Positions 9,198 to 17,616 of a stretch of DNA of 64,000 bases are shown here, one piece after another; the first letter of the stretch is position 1; each line of letters starts with the position of its first letter. The notes below the pieces were generated by a model. The model made no database searches and was not told where the DNA came from. It was given only the letters and a program-made list of their open reading frames with translations. The DNA comes from Olivibacter sp. SDN3 (GTDB taxonomy: Bacteria; Bacteroidota; Bacteroidia; Sphingobacteriales; Sphingobacteriaceae): positions 5,766,001-5,830,000 of the forward strand of contig NZ_CP060497.1 in NCBI RefSeq assembly GCF_014334135.1, in the 5' to 3' direction. A program made the position numbers and the translations under genes.

Positions 9198-10280
9198 ATG
9201 AAATCAATGATAATGCTCTCGGCGGTAATGCTGGGAGCAACAGCTTGTGTATTTGCTCAAAACACAGGAAAGGAACCATTAACAATCAGCGGGTATGCAG
9301 AAATGTATTATCAACAGGATTTCAATAATCCGCGATCAAATACAAGACCAGGATTTGTATATAGCCATCACAGAAATAATGAGGTGAACTTGAACCTTGG
9401 GTTTATAAAAGCAAATTATCAAACCGAAAAACAGAGAACCAATCTTGCTTTGGCGGTAGGAACATATATGAATTCCAACTACGTCGCCGAAGAGGGGGTT
9501 CTGAAAAATATTTTTGAAGCTAATATCGGTGTCAAGTTGTCTAAAAAGCGAGATTTATGGTTAGATGCTGGGGTTATGCCATCGCATATAGGTTTTGAAA
9601 GTGCCATAGGGACAGACTGTTTTACTTTAACCCGAAGTGTGCTGGCGGATAACTCACCTTATTTTGAAACCGGGGCTAAGCTGTCTTACCGCACGCAAAA
9701 CGATAAATGGAATATGGCCGTACTGGTGCTGAATAGCTGGCAGCGTATACAAAGAGTTGAGGGGAACAGCACTCCGGCATTTGGACACCAGTTGACCTTC
9801 CGTCCGAGCGACAAGGTAACGTTGAATAGCAGTTCGTTTATCGGTAATGATATGCCGGATGACGAAAGTCGGATGCGTTATTTCCATAATCTTTACGGAC
9901 AGTTTGAGCTGCACGGCAAATTTGCTCTGATTGCCGGATTTGATATCGGAGCCCAACAAAAGGAAAAAGGTGGCAGCAACTATAATGTCTGGTATACGCC
10001 GGTACTGATTATTAAATATTTCCCTACAGAAAAAGTAAACATTGCTGCAAGAGGAGAATATTATAATGATAGAAACGGCGTTATTATAGCTACAGGAACT
10101 GAAAATGGTTTCCAGACATTCGGAGCTTCGCTGAATGTGGACTATCAGATCTTGACCAATCTGGTATGGCGTACCGAAGTAAAGCGTCTAAACAGTAAAG
10201 ACGCTGTTTTTATAAACACAGATGACGTGGCAAAAAAAAGCAATGCCATAGCGATAACATCATTGGCTGTTCATTTCTAA
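9198..10280 (+). CDS. Outer-membrane porin of the kdp operon
   Basis: 360 residues from the ATG at 9198, where a clear Sec signal peptide begins (MKSMIMLSAVMLGATACVFA, cleavage before QNTG). The rest alternates polar and hydrophobic residues as in a beta-barrel and ends in an aromatic residue (LAVHF), the usual outer-membrane assembly signal. A porin of this kind follows kdpC in many Bacteroidota and presumably lets K+ or other solutes cross the outer membrane. A start at 9153 overlapping kdpC is possible but would put extra residues ahead of the signal peptide. Confidence 0.85.
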   Translation: MKSMIMLSAVMLGATACVFAQNTGKEPLTISGYAEMYYQQDFNNPRSNTRPGFVYSHHRNNEVNLNLGFIKANYQTEKQRTNLALAVGTYMNSNYVAEEGVLKNIFEANIGVKLSKKRDLWLDAGVMPSHIGFESAIGTDCFTLTRSVLADNSPYFETGAKLSYRTQNDKWNMAVLVLNSWQRIQRVEGNSTPAFGHQLTFRPSDKVTLNSSSFIGNDMPDDESRMRYFHNLYGQFELHGKFALIAGFDIGAQQKEKGGSNYNVWYTPVLIIKYFPTEKVNIAARGEYYNDRNGVIIATGTENGFQTFGASLNVDYQILTNLVWRTEVKRLNSKDAVFINTDDVAKKSNAIAITSLAVHF

Positions 10281-10287
10281 CGCCAAA

Positions 10288-10314
10288 GGGGTACATAGCA
10301 ACCCCGTCTTTTTA
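10288..10314 (+). terminator. Weak hairpin with T-run after the porin gene
   Basis: GGGGT (10288-10292) pairs with ACCCC (10301-10305) and is followed by GTCTTTTTATT. The five-pair stem is short, so termination would be partial. It separates the porin from the downstream glycosyltransferase/KdpD genes. Confidence 0.4.
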
Positions 10315-10320
10315 TTATTT

Positions 10321-10328
10321 TATCTTTG
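10321..10328 (+). promoter_or_regulatory. Bacteroidota -7 element (TAnnTTTG)
   Basis: TATCTTTG is an exact match to the Bacteroidota -7 consensus TAnnTTTG. It lies just after the porin hairpin and upstream of the glycosyltransferase/kdpD-like genes. No clear -33 TTTG is seen at the right spacing, so it is a moderate candidate. Confidence 0.35.
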
Positions 10329-10367
10329 TAGGAACCCTCAACCGGTAATTATGAAATCAAATTAAGA

Positions 10368-10499
10368 ATGGCACCTTCTATAATCGCAACGGAAAGGGGT
10401 TCAATGGAATTTACCGCACATGGACAAGGAGAGCCTGTTCTGTTTGGCTCGGCTTACGAGGGTCCGCTGAGCGAAATAAAAAAACAATGGAATAAATAG
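10368..10499 (+). pseudogene. Alpha/beta-hydrolase N-terminal fragment
   Basis: 43-codon frame from the ATG at 10368 with TERGSMEFTAHGQGEPVLF, matching the usual start of alpha/beta hydrolases (first beta strands before the HG oxyanion motif). The sequence then leaves the family and stops. It looks like a truncated remnant joined to the next gene's upstream region, 7 bases before the glycosyltransferase start. Confidence 0.4.
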
Positions 10500-10506
10500 A
10501 AAAAAA

Positions 10507-11736
10507 ATGAAAATAGCCATACTAACATTGGGAACAAGAGGCGATGTGCAACCTTATGCTGTACTTGGAAGGGCATTGAAAGAGCGAGGGCATGAAGTCG
10601 TTTTATCAACGGCGAAGAACTTTGAAAGCTTTATCGCTTCCTATGGGCTGGATTTTATTCCCGTTGATGCTGACTTTCAGACATTGCTTATTTCGGAAGA
10701 AGGGAGTAAGATCAGAAAAAACCCATTCCTTGTCCGAAAGCACCTGAAAAAATTTGTATACCCGATGCTTCAGGACGCATTGGTCAAGTTTTATCATTTG
10801 GCCAAGGAAAGCGACAAAGTATTGTTCCATATCAAAACGATGGCGGACAGTTTTGCGGACCAGTTTCCCGGAAAAATGATCAGGACCGATGTCATTCCCG
10901 CAGGTCAGCCAACGTCGGCATTTCCCAATCCTGTTTTCAGCGCATTGCCATTTCCTTCTTTTCTAAACAGGTTCACCTTTAAACTGACTGATCTGGGATT
11001 GAAAATGTGGATAAGGCCTATTCAGGAGTTTAGAAGGAAGGTAGGACTTGAGGCAGTATTTAAAAAACCAGCTTTGATGTCTCTTTATGGTATAAGCGAA
11101 TTGTTATTGAACAAGCCCGACGATTTTCCACACAACAGCTTTTTCACCGGCTTTTGGCTGGACGATTCTTCTTCTGAACTACAGCGGGACATTGTTGATT
11201 TTATTGCAAACGGTGACCCTCCATTATTGATAACATTTGGAAGTATGCCCTTTGACAATCGACAGGATATCGCCAAACTTATCAATGTTTTGAGTGAGCA
11301 ACTGAACATCAGAATCATCGTCGTGAAAGGCTGGGGCCTTTCGAGCACAGAAAAACTCAACGGCATCCGGAACATCAAATTAATTGACGCTGCACCCTAC
11401 GAAAAGTTGTTTCCGTTGGTTAAAGCGGTTGTACATCATGGCGGCATTGGGACAGTTGCGGCCTGTCTCAAAGCAGGGAGGCCGTTTTTGACCTGTCCTG
11501 TCCTGCATCCACTTGGCGACCAGTTTTTTTGGGGCAAAATTGCTTACCAAAAGGGTGTGGCACTCTATCCGCTACCTCTCAAAAAACTGACAGAAAAGAA
11601 ATTAGTAAACCGTATCAAGGAACTCTTGGAGGCAGACAGCCTATATGAAAATGCCCGGATACTTAAACAGGCATTGGAAAAGGAAGACGGGGTCAGAACT
11701 GCTATGGAGATAATCGAACGGGAATATCCATCATAA
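10507..11736 (+). CDS. GT1/GT28-type glycosyltransferase (sterol/macrolide glucosyltransferase-like)
   Basis: 409 residues. The N-terminal domain begins MKIAILTLGTRGDVQPYAVLGRAL, the acceptor-domain signature of UDP-glycosyltransferases acting on lipids or natural products. The C-terminal donor-site signature is HHGGIGTVAACLKAGRPFLTCP with a later GDQFFWG. It probably glycosylates a lipid or small molecule. It lies between the kdp porin and the KdpD-like gene, spaced 13 bases from the latter, so it is transcribed with the sensor genes; the reason is unknown. Confidence 0.8.
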   Translation: MKIAILTLGTRGDVQPYAVLGRALKERGHEVVLSTAKNFESFIASYGLDFIPVDADFQTLLISEEGSKIRKNPFLVRKHLKKFVYPMLQDALVKFYHLAKESDKVLFHIKTMADSFADQFPGKMIRTDVIPAGQPTSAFPNPVFSALPFPSFLNRFTFKLTDLGLKMWIRPIQEFRRKVGLEAVFKKPALMSLYGISELLLNKPDDFPHNSFFTGFWLDDSSSELQRDIVDFIANGDPPLLITFGSMPFDNRQDIAKLINVLSEQLNIRIIVVKGWGLSSTEKLNGIRNIKLIDAAPYEKLFPLVKAVVHHGGIGTVAACLKAGRPFLTCPVLHPLGDQFFWGKIAYQKGVALYPLPLKKLTEKKLVNRIKELLEADSLYENARILKQALEKEDGVRTAMEIIEREYPS

Positions 11737-11749
11737 ATTTCTGATTAAT

Positions 11750-12871
11750 ATGGACGAAAGAAGAAGTGCCGAACATTTTTTAGAGATGATACGGAAATCC
11801 CGCAGGGGGAAGTTCAAACTGTACATCGGTATGAGCGCAGGAGTAGGCAAAACATACCGTATGTTGCAGGAAGCCCATTCCCTGTTGAAAAACGGCATTG
11901 ATATAAAGATTGGTTATATTGAAGCACATCACCGAAAAGAAACACAAGAACTTATAGAGGGCTTGCCTCTTGTTCCCAGAAGGAAACTATTTTATAAAGG
12001 AAAAGAACTTGAGGAGCTGGACGTGCAGGCTGTCATCAATTATCAGCCCGAGGTTGTGCTTATTGACGAATTAGCCCATACAAATATAGAAGGAAGCAAA
12101 AATGAGAAGCGTTGGCAGGATGTAATGGAAATATTGGATACCGGTATAAACGTCATTAGCGCCGTCAACATACAGCATATTGAAAGCCTAAATGAAGCTA
12201 TCAAAAACATCACAGGCGTGGAAGTTCGAGAGCGTATTCCCGATAGAGTTGTCGCACAGGCCGACGAAGTGGTTAACATCGATCTTACTGCAGATGAGCT
12301 TATCAGCAGATTAAAAGAAGGTAAGATTTATGAAGCATCTAAGATACCGGCCGCTTTAAAGAATTTTTTTAAGAGCGAGCATATCCTGCAATTACGTGAG
12401 CTTGCGCTGAAGGAAGTTGCTTCACAGGTAAAGCGCAAGGTAGAAAACGAAGTAATTCATACCCATCCAGTGAGAAACGAGCGTTTTTTAGCTTGTATCG
12501 GAAGTAACGAACAGACATCCAGGACCGTTATCCGGAAATCAGCACGGTTAGCCAATTATTACAATAGCAAATGGTACGTGCTATATGTACAAACGCCAAA
12601 AGAAAGTGCAGACAAAATAGCTTTGGATAAGCAAAGACATTTAATCAATAACTTCAAACTGGCTACGGAACTGGGCGCCGAAATTATCAAAATAAAGAAT
12701 AGGAGTATCATTAGGGCCATCATGGAGCAATGTGAAGCGCGGAAAATAACTACTGTTTGCATAGGAAAACCACATCTTACTTTAGCGAAGGTTATATTGG
12801 CAACAGACACGTTTCGAACACTTTTAAATAAGCTTTCGAAAGAAAATATTGATCTGGTGATATTAAGTTGA
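11750..12871 (+). CDS. KdpD N-terminal sensor protein without kinase domain
   Basis: 373 residues. Residues 10-220 are the KdpD osmosensitive domain with Walker A GMSAGVGKTYRML and a Walker B-like LIDELAHTN; residues about 245-370 are a universal-stress-protein fold. The membrane spans and histidine-kinase module of classical KdpD are absent, so this is the detached cytoplasmic input module. Such split KdpD proteins are standard in Bacteroidota. It probably works with the histidine kinase 158 bases downstream. Confidence 0.88.
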   Translation: MDERRSAEHFLEMIRKSRRGKFKLYIGMSAGVGKTYRMLQEAHSLLKNGIDIKIGYIEAHHRKETQELIEGLPLVPRRKLFYKGKELEELDVQAVINYQPEVVLIDELAHTNIEGSKNEKRWQDVMEILDTGINVISAVNIQHIESLNEAIKNITGVEVRERIPDRVVAQADEVVNIDLTADELISRLKEGKIYEASKIPAALKNFFKSEHILQLRELALKEVASQVKRKVENEVIHTHPVRNERFLACIGSNEQTSRTVIRKSARLANYYNSKWYVLYVQTPKESADKIALDKQRHLINNFKLATELGAEIIKIKNRSIIRAIMEQCEARKITTVCIGKPHLTLAKVILATDTFRTLLNKLSKENIDLVILS

Positions 12872-13029
12872 AAACGGAAAGAGAGAAGATAAGACAACGT
12901 ATTTCAAAAGATAAATCCGGAGTCTTGCCTGAGGAAGCATCGCAAGAGAAAAAGTAAAGCTGATTTTGTTCTAAATCAAAACCATGAGTACTTCCAATTT
13001 TGTAATCTGTCAATTTTAATCTTAAAAAA

Positions 13030-14772
13030 GTGAAAATAAAAACAAAATTAACGTTTGGTGTCGGGTCGCTTTTTTTGATGATACTCTTGCTCGCATTGAT
13101 CAGTAGCTGGTATATCACCGATCTTAAAAAAGACACGAACAACATTCTTAAAGCGAACTACAATACGCTTCAATATGCAAAAAATATGCTATTGGCTTTG
13201 GAAAACGTCGCTACCGATTCTGTAGCGCTCGATACTTTCGAAGAAAATTTAAATAGGCAGCGTCAGAACGTGACCGAAAGAGGAGAAGCGGAAGCTACCG
13301 AATTGATCTTTCAGCATTTTTCAGCGTTTAAGTCGCATCCTGAAGATGCGGCTATGACTTCCGGCATCAGAAAGGATATCACAGAATTGATGCGCTTAAA
13401 CATGGAAGCTATCGAACGAAAGAGCGATATTGCCGACGCCACTGCCCAAAAGGCTATTGTCGTCGTATCCATAAGCGGTACACTCTGTTTTATTATCGCT
13501 TTTATTTTGTTGGTAAATCTTCCTGCAAACATCGCGGATCCCATTGCAGAGCTGACCAGCAGCATTAAGGCCATTGCCAACCAGAACTATAAAAAAAGGG
13601 TTAACTTCGAGGGTCACAACGAATACGGGGAACTGGCAAAATCGTTTAATACGATGGCAAAGAAGCTTGAAGAATACTCCGAAAGCCGACTAGAAAAAAT
13701 ATTGAAAGCAAAAATGCGCATTGAGGCGTTGATTGATACCATGCACGATCCCGTAATCGGTGTAGACGAACACCGCAAAGTGCTTTTTGCCAATGCGGAA
13801 GCGCTTAAGATTACCGGATTGAAAAAGGAAGATTTTGTGGGTAAGCAGATTCAGGATGTGGCTGTTGTCAATGATTTAGTGAGAGACATCATTAAAGACA
13901 TGATCCACCCCCTGAGTAGTAATTCCACCTCTCATACGCCGATGAAAATATTTGCCGACAATAAAGAAAGCTATTTTGAAAAAGAGGTATTGGAGATCAA
14001 GATCATTCCAACCGGCGAAAATAAGGCACAACATATCGGTCAGGTTATTTTGCTTAAGAACATTACCCCTTTCAAAGAGTTGGATCTGGCAAAAACCAAT
14101 TTTATGGGCACCGTTTCCCATGAGTTCAAAACCCCCATCGCCTCTCTACAAATGGGCATACAGCTGCTGGAAAACGAACAGATCGGCTCGTTGAATGACG
14201 AACAGAAAGATCTTATAAGTGGAATGAAAGAAGATACCAAGCGATTGCTAAAGATTACCGGTGAACTATTGAATATTACCCAGGTAGAAAGCGGTTCCAT
14301 ACAGATCAGTGTACTGCCTTCAGCTATTCGTCCGATGATAGACTATGCAGTGAATGCCAATAAGGTTGCGGCCGAGCAAAAGCAGATCAGGTTCGAAATC
14401 CAGCAGGATGAAGACGCCTCCATGGTTATGGCAGACAGCGAAAAAACCGCTTGGGTACTCACCAATCTACTATCAAATGCTATCCGGTATTCCTATGAGC
14501 ATTCCACTATACATATCACTGTTGAAAAGGGCGACAACATCGTAAGGTTTTCAGTAAAAGATAACGGCCAGGGTATACCGACACAATATCTCGGCAAAAT
14601 ATTTGAACGTTACTTCCGTATTCCCGGCACCAAAAAGCAGGGCACAGGCCTAGGGCTCAGTATAAGCAAAGAATTTATCGAAGCACAGGGTGGCGAAATC
14701 AGCGTCGTGAGTGAATACGGTACCGGAAGTACTTTTTCTTTTTTCCTACATATGATAAAGGAAAACAGATAA
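13030..14772 (+). CDS. Membrane sensor histidine kinase (HAMP-PAS-HisKA-HATPase), likely kdp sensor
   Basis: 580 residues from a GTG start at 13030 (ATG-less; the basic KIKTKLTFG followed by a membrane helix fixes the start). Two membrane helices near residues 10-28 and 140-165 flank a short periplasmic sensor. A HAMP linker follows, then a PAS domain, the dimerisation box with the phospho-His (GTVSHEFKTPIASLQ), N box TNLLSNAIRYS, G1 VKDNGQGIP and G2 GTGLGLSISK. It provides the kinase half missing from the KdpD-like protein upstream. The cognate regulator is most likely the sigma-54 regulator at 1371. Confidence 0.9.
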   Translation: MKIKTKLTFGVGSLFLMILLLALISSWYITDLKKDTNNILKANYNTLQYAKNMLLALENVATDSVALDTFEENLNRQRQNVTERGEAEATELIFQHFSAFKSHPEDAAMTSGIRKDITELMRLNMEAIERKSDIADATAQKAIVVVSISGTLCFIIAFILLVNLPANIADPIAELTSSIKAIANQNYKKRVNFEGHNEYGELAKSFNTMAKKLEEYSESRLEKILKAKMRIEALIDTMHDPVIGVDEHRKVLFANAEALKITGLKKEDFVGKQIQDVAVVNDLVRDIIKDMIHPLSSNSTSHTPMKIFADNKESYFEKEVLEIKIIPTGENKAQHIGQVILLKNITPFKELDLAKTNFMGTVSHEFKTPIASLQMGIQLLENEQIGSLNDEQKDLISGMKEDTKRLLKITGELLNITQVESGSIQISVLPSAIRPMIDYAVNANKVAAEQKQIRFEIQQDEDASMVMADSEKTAWVLTNLLSNAIRYSYEHSTIHITVEKGDNIVRFSVKDNGQGIPTQYLGKIFERYFRIPGTKKQGTGLGLSISKEFIEAQGGEISVVSEYGTGSTFSFFLHMIKENR

Positions 14773-15198
14773 GCCAATTTTTTTAACGTAAGCTTTTTGA
14801 TGAGATGGGACTTTACTACAGATTGCGAGGATATCGTATATGCCTTAATACAGTAGGGAAGTTTTACCGAAAAATAAATTGAATGTGCTTATGCAAACTT
14901 AAAAACCAATGACTTATTAAGGCTAAATCACGAGAAACGAACAATATCTCATACCCCTGCTTTCCCAGGGAGGTACGCGACTTTTTGAGGCCGTAAAAGA
15001 CAACATCGTCAATGAAGCAAATTTGATAGCTCAACCCCAGACTGTCTAACTCTCAGTGGGGATTATTACAAATTTAAATTTTCGGAATATCCCACAAGAC
15101 AACGCAATCTCGCTTCAATGATTTTCCTGATGATCTTGACCAGAAAAACATCGAAAAAAGGGAAGGTCAGCCAGGTCTATGGCCCGTTGGCTTGAGTC
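14773..15198. other. Gap with a start-less open frame
   Basis: No convincing gene. A start-less frame near 14937-15050 reads TRNEQYLIPLLSQGGTRLFE and looks protein-like but lacks an initiation codon; it may be a remnant of an unidentified gene. No RNA gene or repeat was recognised. Confidence 0.3.
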
Positions 15199-15369
15199 CT
15201 ATGAGAATCCTTTTGGATTTCTACTTGTCTTTGGAGCTGGATGCTTTCTTTTGGTCTTCTTTTTGGAAAAACTATCCGATCTATCCATCAGTTCTTGTTT
15301 TACAAGCGCGCTTTTACCCGATTTTTTTTGCGGGGTATTTTCTTTGGGTTCTTGGTCTTTCTTGGCCAT
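15199..15369 (-). CDS. Small Lys-rich protein, unknown
   Basis: 56 residues from the ATG at 15369 (MAKKDQEPKENTPQKKSGKS...). About one third Lys/Arg, no hydrophobic core, so probably disordered and nucleic-acid binding or stress-related. No family recognised. It is isolated between divergent genes. A clean ATG and an even amino-acid composition support it being real. Confidence 0.4.
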   Translation of the reverse strand: MAKKDQEPKENTPQKKSGKSALVKQELMDRSDSFSKKKTKRKHPAPKTSRNPKGFS

Positions 15370-15828
15370 AATAAATTAAATTCTATTAGTTGGTAAATTC
15401 TATTAATTACCGTAAAGATACCATCTACTTCATTGATTTCAAATCATATTGCATTAGAAATCAATTAGAATTAGCGTAAAAATCAGCGCTTTGTTTCCAT
15501 CAATATCGGGTTAAACTTTGCCAAACCAAGGAAACTTTACCAACAGTCCTATTACCTTCTTTTTGACCTTATTTGAATACACTGGGTCCCTTCATCCTTA
15601 ACTTACCTTTTGGTTGATCTGCCGTGTAGATCTATAGAGAGGAAACCACCCAGGTGCTGAATCAAAACATTACGATTAAAAATCTGTTCCCAAATATAAT
15701 ATATAGTTCTTTTTTCCAAATAGAAAGGAACGATAAGCGGGTCCGACAAAGAGATCATATAAAATATATGCACCAGGTAAACAGAGTATATGCACTAGGT
15801 ATACAGATAAAATTAGGGGGAATCTTTA
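15370..15828. other. Gap without identified features
   Basis: AT-rich sequence of about 460 bases. A 70-codon frame on the plus strand (15654-15866) overlaps the next gene and has no recognisable features. I see no RNA or repeat. Confidence 0.35.
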
Positions 15829-16158
15829 ATGGAAAGACAAGTCCGATTGATCATCAAATTGCTTAAGTGTGCCAAAAAAGTAAATGTCGCCCACGGTTGT
15901 CCAATAATGCTCGACGGTTATAACAGTGATGACGTGCTCTCAGTAGCCAAATTTCTTGCTCAAAAAGGTTATATTACATTAGAATATGGACATACACTCG
16001 TAGAAAAGGAAAATGAATATTACCGAGCAACCGGACCTAGTCTCATCATGGGAATTTCGCAGAAAGGTACGGCATTTTTAGCGAAACTTTTAAAAACGAA
16101 AAGGCGCGTGCCAAGCAATAACAGGATCGAAGATTATTTAAAATCCATCGAGGATTAA
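15829..16158 (+). CDS. Small winged-helix-like protein (DUF2513-like)
   Basis: 109 residues. The layout (helical LIIKLLKCAKKV, then MLDGYNSDDVLSVAKFLAQKGYITLEYG, then SLIMGISQKGTAFLAKL) resembles small winged-helix proteins of the DUF2513 kind, in which a helix-turn-helix is followed by a wing. It could be a regulator. The assignment is by pattern only. Confidence 0.5.
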   Translation: MERQVRLIIKLLKCAKKVNVAHGCPIMLDGYNSDDVLSVAKFLAQKGYITLEYGHTLVEKENEYYRATGPSLIMGISQKGTAFLAKLLKTKRRVPSNNRIEDYLKSIED

Positions 16159-16213
16159 CCATCGCTGTACTGCATGTTGTTTTTTCGGCAAAATACGCTT
16201 TAAAAAGCTTTCG

Positions 16214-16330
16214 TCAATTCTGTGGCGGAGGACTGCTGGCCAAATAAGCTAAGAGAAACATTGCTAACAAAAAAAGTAGTATACCCGCTAAGGCCAACCA
16301 TGTTCTTCTATTTGTATTATTTTTATTCAT
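16214..16330 (-). CDS. 38-residue single-span membrane protein
   Basis: ATG at 16330; basic N-terminus MNKNNTNRRTW, a hydrophobic helix (LALAGILLFLLAMFLLAYLA) and a short SSPPPQN tail. The positive-inside charge distribution and clean helix make a genuine membrane peptide likely. Function unknown. It lies near the MscS channel on the same strand. Confidence 0.5.
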   Translation of the reverse strand: MNKNNTNRRTWLALAGILLFLLAMFLLAYLASSPPPQN

Positions 16331-16536
16331 AATAATTGAGGTTTTTTAATGGTAAGTCCGGCAGGAGAATCAGGTAAAGCTTTCTGATTTCCGTTTCCGC
16401 ACGATAATGCCGTCTAAAATTATTTCCCAATTGCAAATGTAGGTATAATTTGTTTTCATCTAATAATAAGAAGCCAGACGTATAGACGGCCGACTTCTTA
16501 TTAAAAGCTAACAAGATTAAAAGCTAACAAGGATTT

Positions 16537-17388
16537 TTATTCCGTTTCATCACGGATATGTATATCCCTTTGGGGAAAAGGAATTTCTATTCCCGCGTTG
16601 TCAAGTGCGGCTTTGCAATCGATCAATAGCTGCTCATGCATCGTCCAGAAATTTTCGTTTGCAGCGGTAACCCGTACCGACAAATTTATCGCACTATCCC
16701 CTAGTTCTGTCACGACTACCTGTGGCGCCGGGTTTTCCATGGCATATTCGTTGTTTTTGATGGTGTCCAGCAGAATCTCTTTTGCCTGTTTAAGGTCTGT
16801 ATCATAAGAAACACCGATATCAAACCAAGTGCGGCGGGTGCCCATATGTGTAAAATTGGTTATGCCACTATTGGATAAGTTGCCATTGGGTACAACTACC
16901 CGCTGATTCTGTGGCGTCGTTAATTTTGTATTAAAGATATCTATTTCCTGCACCGTCCCGGAAACACCGGATTCGGACGTAATAAAATCGCCTACACGAA
17001 AAGGCTTCAACAGCAGAATCAATATGCCTCCCGCAAAGTTGGCCAATGATCCCTGCAAAGCCAGACCAATAGCCAAGCCCGCGGCTCCGATAATAGCGAC
17101 AAAAGCAGAGGTTTGGACGCCCAATTGCGTTACAACTACAATAAAGAGGAGGATATTAAGTACCCAGGTAATGAGATTAATCAGGAATCGCTGCAGTGAA
17201 ACCTCCATTTGACGTCTTTTAAAGGCCTTTTCAGTTACGCGTCTAATTATCCGTATCAACCATGAGCCTATCAAATAAATCAATAGGGCGGAGACAATCG
17301 CCGTCAGTATACGCGGTGCCCAATCCATTGCCGAGGATAAAAATTTATCCCAATGCTGTTGAACTTCTTTGAACTCTAAGTCTTCCAT
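16537..17388 (-). CDS. MscS-family mechanosensitive channel
   Basis: 283 residues from the ATG at 17388 (MEDLEFKEV); 21 upstream codons in frame look non-coding. Three N-terminal membrane helices are followed by the Gly/Ala-rich pore helix AIIGAAGLAIGLALQGSLANFAGGI and the soluble beta domain with FRVGDFI and VPNGNLSNSGITNF, the MscS signatures. The channel opens on membrane tension to release solutes after hypo-osmotic shock. It fits the surrounding K+ and Na+ transporters. Confidence 0.92.
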   Translation of the reverse strand: MEDLEFKEVQQHWDKFLSSAMDWAPRILTAIVSALLIYLIGSWLIRIIRRVTEKAFKRRQMEVSLQRFLINLITWVLNILLFIVVVTQLGVQTSAFVAIIGAAGLAIGLALQGSLANFAGGILILLLKPFRVGDFITSESGVSGTVQEIDIFNTKLTTPQNQRVVVPNGNLSNSGITNFTHMGTRRTWFDIGVSYDTDLKQAKEILLDTIKNNEYAMENPAPQVVVTELGDSAINLSVRVTAANENFWTMHEQLLIDCKAALDNAGIEIPFPQRDIHIRDETE

Positions 17389-17583
17389 AACAATTGTTTT
17401 TAACTTTGTGATAAGAGATTTATTCAAAACTAAAAATTTCTTCCAAAGCATCTATGGGATAAAACAACAACTTACCAACAATCTGTTTCCTGCGCTGATT
17501 GTATTTTAGCGATGACAGGAAGCATCCTGAAAAAAACAAATAGCAAAATACCCCCACCGCTTTTATAAATACAGGAGAAAGCC

Positions 17584-17591
17584 TATGTTTG
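17584..17591 (+). promoter_or_regulatory. Bacteroidota -7 element upstream of trkH
   Basis: TATGTTTG matches TAnnTTTG exactly and lies 25 bases before the trkH ATG, leaving a short leader. A matching -33 box is not obvious. Confidence 0.4.
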
Positions 17592-17616
17592 TGCCATATA
17601 AATTGAATGCTCTTGC

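Noticed and set aside
12869-12958. 29-codon frame starting TTG at the end of the KdpD-like gene
   Set aside because: Too short, highly charged and without a start better than TTG; coding status cannot be supported.
16323-16514. 63-codon minus-strand frame
   Set aside because: It overlaps the start of the small membrane protein at 16330 and has no recognisable features.
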